Below, piece by piece: positions 54,575-62,872 of a DNA stretch of 64,000 nucleotides (the stretch's first letter is position 1; every line of letters starts with the position of its first letter). The DNA comes from Solwaraspora sp. WMMD1047 (GTDB lineage: Bacteria > Actinomycetota > Actinomycetes > Mycobacteriales > Micromonosporaceae), in contig NZ_JARUBL010000001.1 in assembly GCF_029626155.1 (NCBI RefSeq), positions 2,666,001 through 2,730,000 on the forward strand, in the 5' to 3' direction. The position numbers were made by a program, and so were the translations under genes. The notes under the pieces were generated by a model that was not told the DNA's origin, searched no databases, and saw only the letters and a list, made by a program, of their open reading frames with translations.

Positions 54575-55343
54575 GTGTCCGAGCCGACCGGCGAGATGAT
54601 CCTGGCGATCGGGTACCAGGTCAGGTCGGCACGGGCCGCGCAGTTCCGGCAGTGGGCGACGACAGTCCTGCGGGAGTACCTGGTCAAGGGCTTCGCCCTC
54701 AACGACCAGCGACTGAAGCAGCCGGGCGGCCACGACTACTTCGACGAACTGCTCGCGAGGATCCGGGACATCCGGGCCTCCGAGAAGCGCTTCTACCAGA
54801 AGGTCCGGGATCTGTTCGCGCAGACCAGCGTCGACTACGACGGCTCAAGCGACCTGGCCCGCACCTTCTTCGCGACAATCCAACAAATTGGTGTACGCCG
54901 TCACGGGCCACACCGCCGCCGAACTCATCGTGGTGCGGGCGAAGGCGCCGAACATGGGTTGACCAACTGGCCCGGATCCCGGGTGCGGAAGAGCGACGTG
55001 ACCGTGTCGAAGAACTACCTGAACGCGAGCGAGCTGGATGAGCTGAACCGGCTGACCACGATGTTCCTCGACTTCGGGGAGGACCGGACCCGGCGGCGCC
55101 AGCAGATCCGGATGGCCGAATGGGTGGTCCAGACCGACCGCTTCCTGGATTTCAACGAGCGCCGACTGCTGGCCGACGCCGGACGAGTCTCTCAGAGCGA
55201 CATGCAGAAGATTTCCCACGAGCACTTCGACGATTTCGACGCCGACCGTCGCGCCCGTGAACTGGCGGAGGCTGACCGCGAGGCGGCCGAGGAGTTCGCC
55301 GCCCTGGAAGCCGAAGCCCACCGGCTACTTCCTGGAGCGCTGA
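54575..55343 (+). pseudogene. RhuM-family protein, decayed
   Basis: The sequence matches the C-terminal two thirds of RhuM (virulence/phage-associated) proteins: ILAIGYQVRSARAAQFRQWA, FDELLARIRDIRASEKRFYQ, then VSKNYLNASELDELNRLTTM and FLDFNERRLLADAGRVSQ. The N-terminal DNA-binding part is missing. Between 54883 and 54956 the conserved stretch NKLVYAVTGHTAAELIVVRA is in a different frame. One shift near 54880-54885 and a second near 54956-54959 compensate, leaving an open frame with 24 wrong residues. That frame also runs past the natural end (to 55603) into the antisense of the next gene. RhuM function is unknown; related genes occur on islands and near defence genes. Confidence 0.8.
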
Positions 55344-55379
55344 TGGAGACGAAATGGAGTAGACACCCCGCTATCACGG

Positions 55380-56213
55380 TCAATCGGTCGGGTTCCGCCC
55401 GCGTGCCTGCCGTGATCGAGCGGGCGCCGACTCCGCCAGGTTCACCAGTTGGAGTACCTGATCAGCGAGCAGCGGTGTGGCGGCGATGGTGGCCATCGAG
55501 TCGCTGGAGTGGGCTGATCCGTCCTGGTCGAGGATCACCGCACCGGCCTCGCGGGCGATCACGACTCCGGCCGTCATGTCCCACGGATGGTTCGACAGAG
55601 TGAGCGCGGCGTCGAACTTTCCCTCGGCGAGCCAGGCGAGGTCGAGCGCCGCCGAGCCGGTCATCCGTACTCGCTGAGCCGCTGCGGCGAGCAGGGCGGT
55701 CAGCGCGAGACGTGACCGGTTCCGGCTCGTGGCGTCCGGGCCTACGGCGTAGTCGCCGATCGCCACGATGGCCTCGGTCAGTGATGCCGTGTCGCTGACC
55801 TTGATCGGCTGGCCGTTCGCTTGTGCGCCGTGGCCCTCGGCGGCCGTATAGCGGCGGTCGAGGAACGGAAGGTCGATGACGCCCAGGACCGGTCGCCTGC
55901 CGCGAATCAGCCCGAGCGAGATCGCGCAGAGGGGTAGGCCGCGGACGAAGTTCACTGTCCCGTCCACCGGGTCGAGCGCCCACTGCAGTTCGCCTGACCC
56001 GCTGACGCCCTCCTCTTCACCGAGGAACCCGATTTCGGGCGTCTCGTCGCGGAGAAACAGGCGAAGGTCGCGCTCGATCTGGAAGTCCACCTGCGACGCG
56101 AGGTCCCGATCGCCCTTCGCAGTCAGGGTTCCTGCTGGCCGATGCCGCATCACCAGGCTGGCTCGCTCAACAGCCTGGACGGCGAGCGGGAGCAGCCGAC
56201 CGAGTTCGGTCAC
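55380..56213 (-). CDS. Inositol monophosphatase-family phosphatase
   Basis: A 277-residue Mg-dependent phosphatase of the IMPase/SuhB/CysQ superfamily. Metal motifs: FLGEEEGVSGSGE, WALDPVDGTVNFVRGLPLCA and, near the C-terminus, NHPWDMTAGVVIAREAG. Substrate could be inositol phosphate, fructose-1,6-bisphosphate, histidinol phosphate or PAP; the sequence does not decide. GTG 56213 is proposed because it forms a GTGA overlap with the stop of the upstream regulator gene; ATG 56234 would give seven extra residues and a longer overlap. The tight coupling with an XRE-type protein suggests a joint role. Confidence 0.85.
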   Translation of the reverse strand: MTELGRLLPLAVQAVERASLVMRHRPAGTLTAKGDRDLASQVDFQIERDLRLFLRDETPEIGFLGEEEGVSGSGELQWALDPVDGTVNFVRGLPLCAISLGLIRGRRPVLGVIDLPFLDRRYTAAEGHGAQANGQPIKVSDTASLTEAIVAIGDYAVGPDATSRNRSRLALTALLAAAAQRVRMTGSAALDLAWLAEGKFDAALTLSNHPWDMTAGVVIAREAGAVILDQDGSAHSSDSMATIAATPLLADQVLQLVNLAESAPARSRQARGRNPTD

Positions 56214-57073
56214 AGCCTCCGCCCTCGCTCCCACTGTGATTCGAATACCTGCTCGAACACCGGAAAGAGCCCGGGCGCGTCCGGGCGACGCTTGATCACA
56301 AAGGCCGGTGAGTCAACCCCGCGGCTTTCGGGCAGGTAGGGCTGCGCGACGCACAGGCCATCCACGAGGACGATGTTGAACCGGATTGTTTCGTCGTAGG
56401 TGGCGATGTCGATGTTCCCCTGGACCTCATCCGGCAGCCGGCCCCGAACCCGAGTCAGGGTCTCGATGTTCAGCTTCGTCAAGGCAGCCAGGTGTCCAGC
56501 AGGGAAGCCCTCTTCAGCCTCCCTGGCCCGCAGCGCCGAGCCTGCGGGATCGAGAAACAGGCAGCGGATGCGGGCGCCGCCCTCGACAAGTGCGTGCCAG
56601 CGACGGTCCGCGTAGTCCTGACACAGCACGTTCAATGACAAGCCAACTGCCCTAACGTCACGCGCTCCGTCGAGCAGTTTCCCGACCGGTATGTGTGTCG
56701 AGAGTTCAGCACGATTCGTGTAGACCGCCGTGAGGTCGGCGAGGTGTTCGTGCGGCAGGTGGTCCTGCGGAGCCGTGCCGTAGCCGATCGACAACGGATC
56801 CGAAGGGCCCTCCGGGCTGTCTCGTGACGCGGCGGCGGGGTGTCCCAGGGCTGATCGGAACCTGTCCTGGACGTCGTCGGACCCCTGGGCAAGAGCGGTA
56901 TCAAGCGCGGCCTGCATCTCCGGACGGGGGCAGATGCCTGAATGGCCGGCCTCCCACTTGGAGACAGTTCGCTCGCCGACCCCCAAGTGCTTGGCGAAGT
57001 CGCGAACACTCATGCGTTGTGCTTGCCGTAACGCCCTGGTCTCCCGACCGGTCCAGCGCTGCACGGTCGTCAT
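56210..57073 (-). CDS. XRE-family protein with DUF5919/PLD-like C-terminal domain
   Basis: A 287-residue protein. Helix-turn-helix at about 10-60: RALRQAQRMSVRDFAKHLGV and GERTVSKWEAGH. The C-terminal 170 residues begin STHIPVGKLLDGARDVRAVG and contain GARIRCLFLDPAGSALRARE and NIDIATYDETIRFNIVLVDG, resembling a phospholipase-D-like fold without a clear HxK motif (the DUF5919-type domain, from memory). It may bind a nucleotide or phosphate ligand. GTGA overlap links it to the phosphatase gene. ATG 57073 chosen: the domain starts at once. Divergent from the DivIVA-like gene. Confidence 0.8.
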   Translation of the reverse strand: MTTVQRWTGRETRALRQAQRMSVRDFAKHLGVGERTVSKWEAGHSGICPRPEMQAALDTALAQGSDDVQDRFRSALGHPAAASRDSPEGPSDPLSIGYGTAPQDHLPHEHLADLTAVYTNRAELSTHIPVGKLLDGARDVRAVGLSLNVLCQDYADRRWHALVEGGARIRCLFLDPAGSALRAREAEEGFPAGHLAALTKLNIETLTRVRGRLPDEVQGNIDIATYDETIRFNIVLVDGLCVAQPYLPESRGVDSPAFVIKRRPDAPGLFPVFEQVFESQWERGRRL

Positions 57074-57230
57074 ACAGCCTCCGATCGAGTCGAGACCGGT
57101 CTCTGTGCAGCCTACCGGCAGCGGTGGCGGAAAAGGTGCCACACAAGTGCAGCGGGTAGTCGTTCCTGGTGATCGTCTGGTTTGTCAGGGTGGCTCCAGC
57201 ACGGATGAACGAGGTGTCTGGAGTGGCGCG

Positions 57231-57620
57231 ATGATGTATCGGACGGGTAATCGGATCGCTCCCTACCAGGTCCGGACGGCCACGTTCGGCCGACGGTGGC
57301 GCGGGCTCGACCCCGATGAGGTGTACGGGTACCTGCGGCAGGTCGCCGACGAGATGGATGGCCTGCTGCGGGAGGTGCGGACCACGTCGAAAGAGTTGGA
57401 GCGGATCCGGCAGGGGCTGTGGCAGTGGCGGACCCGCCACATCGGTTGCAAGTTCGCCGACCCGGACTTCGGACCGGTCACGAGGTCCGCTGATTCCGGG
57501 GCGGCCCGTCCCCGCGCCGTCGACGCCACCGGCAGCGAAGGCGGCAGTCGCAGTGGCAGTGGCGGTGGACCCGGCGGGGATGAGCCCGAACGGGGAAGCC
57601 GGAACAGGGGGCGGTGGTGA
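57231..57620 (+). CDS. DivIVA-domain small protein
   Basis: A 129-residue protein. Its N-terminal 70 residues carry a DivIVA-like segment: VRTATFGRRWRGLDPDEVYG then YLRQVADEMDGLLREVRTTS, giving a short coiled coil (about 35-65). Such domains target curved membrane or cell poles and septa. From about 85 to 129 the tail is Ser/Gly/Arg-rich and disordered (GGSRSGSGGGPGGDE). ATG 57231 or 57234. A GTGA overlap couples it to the next gene. Function beyond this is not clear; a single DivIVA N-domain without the long coiled coil is too short for Wag31. Confidence 0.75.
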   Translation: MMYRTGNRIAPYQVRTATFGRRWRGLDPDEVYGYLRQVADEMDGLLREVRTTSKELERIRQGLWQWRTRHIGCKFADPDFGPVTRSADSGAARPRAVDATGSEGGSRSGSGGGPGGDEPERGSRNRGRW

Positions 57621-58219
57621 GCGGCGGCACCCGCTGGGTGATCCACCTGCCGACCGCGCTCACCTCGCGGCACGCCGCCGTGGAGTTGGTCACCGCGTTG
57701 CGCGCGTCGCTGACCCAGCTACCCGTGCTCGACTTCGGTGCGACGAGCCTCTCCGAGGAAGACGAGCAGTCTCTGCGTACCCGGGTGTGGTGTGACGCCA
57801 GGATTCTCGGACCCGGCGGCGGATCGCCCACCCGTGCGCCCTCCCGGCCGCCCACCTCGGCTGCTGCCAACCGCCAGCTCAGTGATCGCGAAGGGTTCAG
57901 GTCGCGCGCACGACCCGAACCCTTCGCGATCAGGCAGGGGTGGGGTCAGGGGATGGGTTGGGTGGCTTCGGTTTGGGTGATGGCCAGGCGGGTGGCGGTT
58001 ACGAAGTCCCAGAAGAGTTGGGTGGTGGTGTGGCGGCGCTGGGGGCGGGTGTTGGTGCCGAACATCGCCGTCCGCAGGGGAGTGGTGATCTCCAACTGGG
58101 CGCCCATGCCGAGCAGGGCGCGGTTGGCGATGTTGTCGACCGCCGTGCCGGCCAGGGCCGGGATGGTGGTGGCGTCGAGCGCGGTGAAGCCGGCGGCCTG
58201 GAACGCGGCGATCAGCTGA
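57617..58219 (+). CDS. Hypothetical protein coupled to the DivIVA-like gene
   Basis: Starts with GTG 57617 in the DivIVA stop (GTGA). The first 80 residues look like a real domain: GGTRWVIHLPTALTSRHAAV, ELVTALRASLTQLPVLDFG and EQSLRTRVWCDARI, of no recognised family. From about 85 on the frame runs through a long hairpin (57883-57932) and 274 bases into the antisense of the PGA-hydrolase-like gene. The C-terminal half is therefore probably not the natural protein; a stop may have been lost. Confidence applies to the N-terminal part only. Confidence 0.45.
   Translation: MSGGTRWVIHLPTALTSRHAAVELVTALRASLTQLPVLDFGATSLSEEDEQSLRTRVWCDARILGPGGGSPTRAPSRPPTSAAANRQLSDREGFRSRARPEPFAIRQGWGQGMGWVASVWVMARRVAVTKSQKSWVVVWRRWGRVLVPNIAVRRGVVISNWAPMPSRARLAMLSTAVPARAGMVVASSAVKPAAWNAAIS
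57883..57932. terminator. Long hairpin with 22-bp stem
   Basis: Arms 57883-57904 and 57911-57932 pair at 21 of 22 positions around a 6-base loop. It separates the DivIVA-like operon from the convergent PGA-hydrolase-like gene and would serve both directions. Confidence 0.75.
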
Positions 58220-58773
58220 GCGCGGAAGGCGGCGTTGCGCCCGCCGACCGCGACCGCCTGCGCGGTCGACGACAGGCCCGCCGAGGCCGGGGTGCAGCCG
58301 TGCAGGGCCACCACGTTCAGCGCGCTGGCCGCCACCGACAGGGCCGGCACGTCGTCGCAGTGCGTCGCGGTGACGTGCAGGTCGGCGTTGCCGCCGGAGC
58401 GGATGCCCTCGAACATCCAGTAGTCGTGGACGACGCCGCCGGTCGGGGTGACCGCCAGCGTGGCCGGGTGGTAGCCGGCGATGGCCAGGCACAGCTCCGA
58501 GGTGCCGGCCTCGATCCCACCGCCGTGCGGGGCGATGATCGCGGTACGCGGGAACGGGAACGCCTGGCCGTCGGTGTTGTCGAGCAGGGCGTGCCGCCGG
58601 TAGCGGCGGGCGTAGTCGACGCCCTCGGTCAGGTTCGGGTCGGCGTACAGGTCGGTGTTGGAGTCGTACAGATCGGCGGCGAGGGCGGGGGCGGGGGCTG
58701 ACAGCCCCGCGAGAGGACCGGCCACCGCGGCGGTGGCGATCATGCCGAGTACGGCACGCCTGCTGGTGCTCAC
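57946..58773 (-). CDS. Tat-exported poly-gamma-glutamate hydrolase-like protein
   Basis: A 275-residue exported protein. Tat signal SRRAVLGMIATAAVAGPLAG at about 4-23, cut near ALAADL. The mature part matches the poly-gamma-glutamate hydrolase (PghP/UPF0714) fold: TAIIAPHGGGIEAGTSELCL (Zn-binding His/Glu), MFEGIRSGGNADLHVTATHC (second His) and later VALHGCTP and RNAAFRAQLIAAF. Relatives from phages cleave capsule poly-gamma-glutamate. GTG 58773 gives the Tat signal; longer frames have no homology. It would act outside the cell. Confidence 0.83.
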   Translation of the reverse strand: MSTSRRAVLGMIATAAVAGPLAGLSAPAPALAADLYDSNTDLYADPNLTEGVDYARRYRRHALLDNTDGQAFPFPRTAIIAPHGGGIEAGTSELCLAIAGYHPATLAVTPTGGVVHDYWMFEGIRSGGNADLHVTATHCDDVPALSVAASALNVVALHGCTPASAGLSSTAQAVAVGGRNAAFRAQLIAAFQAAGFTALDATTIPALAGTAVDNIANRALLGMGAQLEITTPLRTAMFGTNTRPQRRHTTTQLFWDFVTATRLAITQTEATQPIP

Positions 58774-59053
58774 GGGCTTCGTCTCCTGTGGATGGTGGTG
58801 GTTGCTCGACGGTCGGGCGGCCCACACCGTGACACGGCGCCAGCGCCGGCGGCCACGCATTTGCTGGCTATGGTCCGTCGGTGTATGGATAGCGGAACCT
58901 TCGAAAGTGCTGGTGACGGCCATGGCGGTCAACCGAACCGTCGGATTTCCGCGCAGCGGGCGTCGACGTTTCGACAGCCTCGCCTGCTGTCGATAGGCTC
59001 CTGTTGCAAGTAGATGGCAACAGCCAATTCTGCTCAATAGATGAGGGAGTCCG

Positions 59054-59668
59054 ATGGCGGTCTATACGCTGCCCGACATGCCGTACGACTACGGCGCGCT
59101 CGAACCGGCGATGTCCGGCGAGATCCTGGAGCTGCACCACAGCAAGCACCACGCCGCCTACGTGAAGGGCAGCAACGACGCGCTGGACCGGCTGGCCGAG
59201 GCACGGGAGAAGGGCGACTACGGCACCCTCGTCGGGCTGGAGAAGACCTTCGCTTTCAACCTCTCCGGCCACGTCCTGCACTCGATCTTCTGGAACAACC
59301 TCTCCCCGGACGGCGGCGACCGGCCCGACGGCGAGCTGGCCGCCGCGATCGACGAGTACCTCGGCGGGTTCGACGCGTTCGCCGGCCAGCTCTCGGCGGC
59401 CACAAAGGGCGTGCAGGGCTCCGGCTGGGGTGTGCTCGCCTGGGAACCGCTCGGCCAACGCCTGATCATCGAGCAGGTCTACGACCATCACGGCAACGTG
59501 GGTCAGGGATCAACTCCGATCCTGGTCTTCGACGCCTGGGAGCACGCCTACTACCTGCAGTACCGCAACGTCCGGCCGGACTACGTCGACAAGCTGTGGA
59601 ATCTGGTCAACTGGATCGACGTGGACGCCCGGTTCACCGCCGCCCGGGCCGCCAAGCCGGGGATCTGA
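59054..59668 (+). CDS. Superoxide dismutase (Fe/Mn family)
   Basis: A 204-residue enzyme converting superoxide to oxygen and hydrogen peroxide. Metal ligands are His28 in [13 protein letters not shown], His76 in [11 protein letters not shown], Asp160 and His164 in [14 protein letters not shown]. The segment [13 protein letters not shown] is as in actinobacterial Fe- or Mn-type SODs; the metal cannot be told. ATG 59054 has GGGAG upstream. A 280-bp region precedes it, shared with the divergent PGA-hydrolase-like gene; I see no certain operator (for example a Nur or Fur box) there. Confidence 0.94.
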   Translation: MAVYTLPDMPYDYGALEPAMSGEILELHHSKHHAAYVKGSNDALDRLAEAREKGDYGTLVGLEKTFAFNLSGHVLHSIFWNNLSPDGGDRPDGELAAAIDEYLGGFDAFAGQLSAATKGVQGSGWGVLAWEPLGQRLIIEQVYDHHGNVGQGSTPILVFDAWEHAYYLQYRNVRPDYVDKLWNLVNWIDVDARFTAARAAKPGI

Positions 59669-59672
59669 GCCG

Positions 59673-59942
59673 ATGGACCGGGCCTCCACGGGTCAGGCCG
59701 AGGCCGTCCAACGCGCCGCCGGCGTGATCGGCGCCCGGCACCGGGGCGACCTGGCCGGCGCCGAGTCGCTGCTCGCCGCCTTCCCGACCGACCAGGCCCG
59801 GACCGCCGGCTTCTACCTGCTCGCCGAGCTGGCCCTCGGGCTGGTCCGGGCCCAGACCGGCCAGAGCATGGACGATCTGGTACGCGAGCTGTCGCTGCAC
59901 CTGGCTACGGCGGCCGGACCGCCACCGAGCCCGGGCCGGTGA
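59673..59942 (+). CDS. Small hypothetical protein downstream of SOD
   Basis: An 89-residue, mostly helical, soluble protein (AVQRAAGVIGARHRGDLAGA, FYLLAELALGLVRAQTGQSM) starting four bases after the SOD stop, so almost surely in the same operon. No domain recognised. Its stop lies in the hairpin at 59936-59959. Confidence 0.65.
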   Translation: MDRASTGQAEAVQRAAGVIGARHRGDLAGAESLLAAFPTDQARTAGFYLLAELALGLVRAQTGQSMDDLVRELSLHLATAAGPPPSPGR

Positions 59943-59959
59943 CGCCACGCCGTCACCGG
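59936..59959. terminator. Hairpin between convergent genes
   Basis: A 9-bp stem (CCGGTGACG with CGTCACCGG) and 6-base loop overlaps both stops (59942 plus strand, 59953 minus strand). Confidence 0.65.
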
Positions 59960-62010
59960 CCGGCCCCGCCCGGTGGGGGGAGCGGGCACGGCAGCTCGAT
60001 CGTCAGTACCGTCGGTCCGCCCGGTGGACTGTGCACGGTCACGGTGCCGTCGAAGGTGCCCAGCCGGCGTCGTACCCCGCGCAGGCCGGTGCCCTGCTCG
60101 GGGTCGGCGCCGCCCCGGCCGTCGTCGGTGACGGTGATCCGCAGCAGGCCGTTGCGGTGTCGGATGTCGATCTCCACGCGCTTCGCGCCGCCGTGCCGGA
60201 CGGCGTTCGCGAGTGCCTCGCAGACGGCGAAGTAGGCGGCCGTCTCCACCGGCGGCGCTGGGCGGCCGGGCAGGTCGGCCGTCACCGACACCGGCAACGG
60301 GGTGTCCAGGGCCACCGCGCGTACGGCGTCGACCAGGCCGCGTTCGGCGAGTACCGGGGGGTGGATGCCGCGGACCAGGTCGCGCAGCTCGGCCAGCGCG
60401 GTGGCGGAGGTCTGCTGGGCCCGCGCCAGCAGGTCGCGGGCCTGGACCGGGTCGGTCTCCATCAGCCGCTCGACCGAGGCCAGGCTGAGTCCGACGGCGA
60501 TCAGCCGGGCCTGGGCGCCGTCGTGCAGGTCGCGTTCGATCCGGCGCAGCTCGGCGGCCTGGCTGTCGACGGCGTCGGCCCGGGTCTCGGTGAGTCGGGC
60601 CACCCGCTGGGCGAGCAGCGCGGCCCGGGTCGGGGCCAGCAGCAGCCGGTCCCACCACTGGCGCAGCCGCAGCATCGGCAGCCCGAGCGCCACACCGACC
60701 AGGGTGATCAGGAAACCGATCGGCACGCTCAACCAGCCCGGCACGACGTCCAGGACCGGTAGCAGTCGCGCCGCGAAGTACCAGAGGTACCAGGCGGTGA
60801 AGACGTCCCCGCGGAGCAGGCCGATCGGCAGCGCCCAGGCCGGCCAGATGACCACCTGCCACACCAGCCCGAACAGGCCGACGCAGACCAGCGCCGCCGG
60901 GACGAGCCCGAGCACCGCCAGCGGCGGGGTCAGGCCCATCCAGAGCAGGTCACGCCAGGTTGCCGGATCTGCGACGACCCACTGCTGGCGCTGCGCCCGG
61001 ACCGCCTCGGACCGGGTCGGGTAGAGGCCACGGCCGACCCGGTAGGAACCGTCGCCGTCCGGGACCGGCGGCGCCGGAAACGGCCGGTACGGCTCGGGCA
61101 GGTCCGCGCCGGCCCAGGCACGAGCGCGTTGCCGGTAGCGGCCCAGCAGCGGGCGGGTGACTGCCGAGACCGACGCCATCAGCCGCCCCCGCGAGACCAC
61201 GGCGGCCAGCACCGTGAGCAGGAACCCGCCGAACGCCACGACCGCCAGCCCACCGAGCCCGGCCAGCGGCCAGACCGACCGGTAGCCGCGCCCGATCCAC
61301 CGGCCGATCCCCGTCTGCTGGGTCCACGACGCCGAGCCCGCCCGGAGCTGGAACGCCGTCCACCGGGCGTGTAGCCGGACCATCGCCGGAGCCAGCGCCA
61401 GCCCGAGGCCGACGGCCGCGACACCGAGCGCGACCGCCCAGGTGCCCGGCAGCGCCCCGAAGCTGGGCAGCACACCGGCGAGCGGCAGTACACCGAAGAC
61501 CGGCAGTACACCGAAGACCGGCAGTGCTTCGGCGAGCGGCGCGGTCGTGCCGGACAGCAGCGCGGTCGTGCCGGCCAACAGCGCCGCCGCGCCGGCCACC
61601 ACGAGCGCCGGTGGCACCGCCGCGGCGAGGCCGCCGGTGACCGGGGTGAGCAGCAGCCACAGCCACTCCCGCCCGTGGGTCGGATCCCTGGTCACCCACT
61701 CCAGCCGCGCCAGGAAGGCCGGCACGACCGGCCACCGGTAGAGCTGGTTGCCGTGTACGTACCAGCCGTCGGCGCGTCGTTGGGGGACCGGTGGCCCGGT
61801 GCGCTCGGGCTCCGGGAAGTCCACCCCTCCCCACCTCCGGGCGAGCCGGCGGCCGAGCCGGGCGAGGCGGAGCTGGCCGGTGCTGACCGCCGGATACGGC
61901 ACCACGAGGGTGGCGGCGACGACCACCGCGTACGACAGCAGCAGCCCCACCGCCGCCAACCCGACCAGGGCGAGGCAGCGGACCAGGGCGAGCAGCTGGC
62001 GGGTCACCAC
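59953..62010 (-). CDS. Large membrane sensor histidine kinase (NarL/DesK type)
   Basis: A 685-residue kinase. The N-terminal 480 residues hold many membrane helices in several blocks (LVGLAAVGLLLSYAVVVAAT; TGGLAAAVPPALVVAGAAAL; LAGLGGLAVVAFGGFLLTVL; LVPAALVCVGLFGLVWQVVI). Two soluble YxxG-type parts read WYVHGNQLYRW and YRVGRGLYPTR. HisKA_3 with phospho-His in ELRRIERDLHDGAQARLIAV, then HATPase with EALANAVRHG, TDDGRGGADPEQGTGLRGVR. No response regulator is adjacent; it is divergent from the ABC exporter, which it may control. GTG 62010 has GGGAGA 8 bases upstream. It contains short in-frame DNA repeats. Confidence 0.88.
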   Translation of the reverse strand: MVTRQLLALVRCLALVGLAAVGLLLSYAVVVAATLVVPYPAVSTGQLRLARLGRRLARRWGGVDFPEPERTGPPVPQRRADGWYVHGNQLYRWPVVPAFLARLEWVTRDPTHGREWLWLLLTPVTGGLAAAVPPALVVAGAAALLAGTTALLSGTTAPLAEALPVFGVLPVFGVLPLAGVLPSFGALPGTWAVALGVAAVGLGLALAPAMVRLHARWTAFQLRAGSASWTQQTGIGRWIGRGYRSVWPLAGLGGLAVVAFGGFLLTVLAAVVSRGRLMASVSAVTRPLLGRYRQRARAWAGADLPEPYRPFPAPPVPDGDGSYRVGRGLYPTRSEAVRAQRQQWVVADPATWRDLLWMGLTPPLAVLGLVPAALVCVGLFGLVWQVVIWPAWALPIGLLRGDVFTAWYLWYFAARLLPVLDVVPGWLSVPIGFLITLVGVALGLPMLRLRQWWDRLLLAPTRAALLAQRVARLTETRADAVDSQAAELRRIERDLHDGAQARLIAVGLSLASVERLMETDPVQARDLLARAQQTSATALAELRDLVRGIHPPVLAERGLVDAVRAVALDTPLPVSVTADLPGRPAPPVETAAYFAVCEALANAVRHGGAKRVEIDIRHRNGLLRITVTDDGRGGADPEQGTGLRGVRRRLGTFDGTVTVHSPPGGPTVLTIELPCPLPPPGGAGR
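61483..61581. repeat. In-frame minisatellites within the kinase gene
   Basis: An 18-base unit (CGGCAGTACACCGAAGAC) is exactly repeated at 61483 and 61501, with a decayed third copy at 61519. A 21-base unit is repeated at 61540 and 61561. Both keep the frame and code for repeated residues (VFGVLP and the Gly-Thr-Thr-Ala part) in or near a membrane helix. Confidence 0.8.
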
Positions 62011-62141
62011 GCCCACAGTCTCCCGATCGTCGGTCCGGGACGCGATGGGCCGAGGCGCCGCGCCGGGGTGCAGTTTCCTCCACCCGTACTCGGCGGGTGG
62101 CCCCATTCTCGCCGGGCTGCGAAATTTCTAGCGTTTTCGGT

Positions 62142-62870
62142 ATGACAGTGATCGAGGTGACGAACCTGCGGAAGCGCTACCGCGACCAGGTCGCCGTGGC
62201 GGACGTCTCGTTCAGCGTGCTGGAAGGGGAGATCTTCGGCATCGTCGGTCCGAACGGCGCCGGCAAGACAACCACGGTCGAGTGCATCGAGGGGATCCGG
62301 TCTCCCGACGGCGGCACCGTGCGGGTGTTGGGGCTCGACCCCCGCCGGGACCGCGCGGCGGTACGGCAGAAGCTGGGCATCCAGCTCCAGGAGTCCCAAC
62401 TGCCCGATCGGATCAGGGTCTGGGAGGCGCTGGATCTGTACGGCAGCTTCTACCCGGACCCGGCCGACCCGACGGCCCTGATGGCGGAGCTGGGCCTGAC
62501 CGAGAAGCGCAACACCGCGTACGCCAAGCTCTCCGGCGGCCAGAAGCAGCGCCTGTCGATCGCGCTGGCGCTGGTGGGCAACCCGTCGGTGGCGATCCTG
62601 GACGAGCTGACCACCGGCCTGGACCCGCAGGCCCGGCGCGACACCTGGCAACTCATCCGGCAGATCCGCGACCGGGGGGTGACCGTCGTCCTTGTCACCC
62701 ACTTCATGGACGAGGCGGAGCGGCTCTGCGACCGGCTGGCCGTGCTGGCCGCCGGTCGGGTGGTCACCGTCGACACCCCCGCCAACCTGATCGCCGATGC
62801 CGATGTGCCCGGGGTGGCCCGTCCGACCCTCGAAGACGCCGTTCTCAACCTGACCGCAGCCAGGAGCTGA
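62142..62870 (+). CDS. ABC transporter ATP-binding protein (DrrA/CcmA type)
   Basis: A 242-residue ATPase: Walker A GIVGPNGAGKTTTVECIEGI, signature KLSGGQKQRLSIALALVG, Walker B VAILDELTTGLDPQARRD and switch His in VVLVTHFMDEAERL. It belongs to the drug/antibiotic or lipid exporter group. Start ATG 62142. Two-gene operon with the permease (2-base gap). Divergent from the histidine kinase, 131 bases apart. Confidence 0.93.
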   Translation: MTVIEVTNLRKRYRDQVAVADVSFSVLEGEIFGIVGPNGAGKTTTVECIEGIRSPDGGTVRVLGLDPRRDRAAVRQKLGIQLQESQLPDRIRVWEALDLYGSFYPDPADPTALMAELGLTEKRNTAYAKLSGGQKQRLSIALALVGNPSVAILDELTTGLDPQARRDTWQLIRQIRDRGVTVVLVTHFMDEAERLCDRLAVLAAGRVVTVDTPANLIADADVPGVARPTLEDAVLNLTAARS

Positions 62871-62872
62871 TC

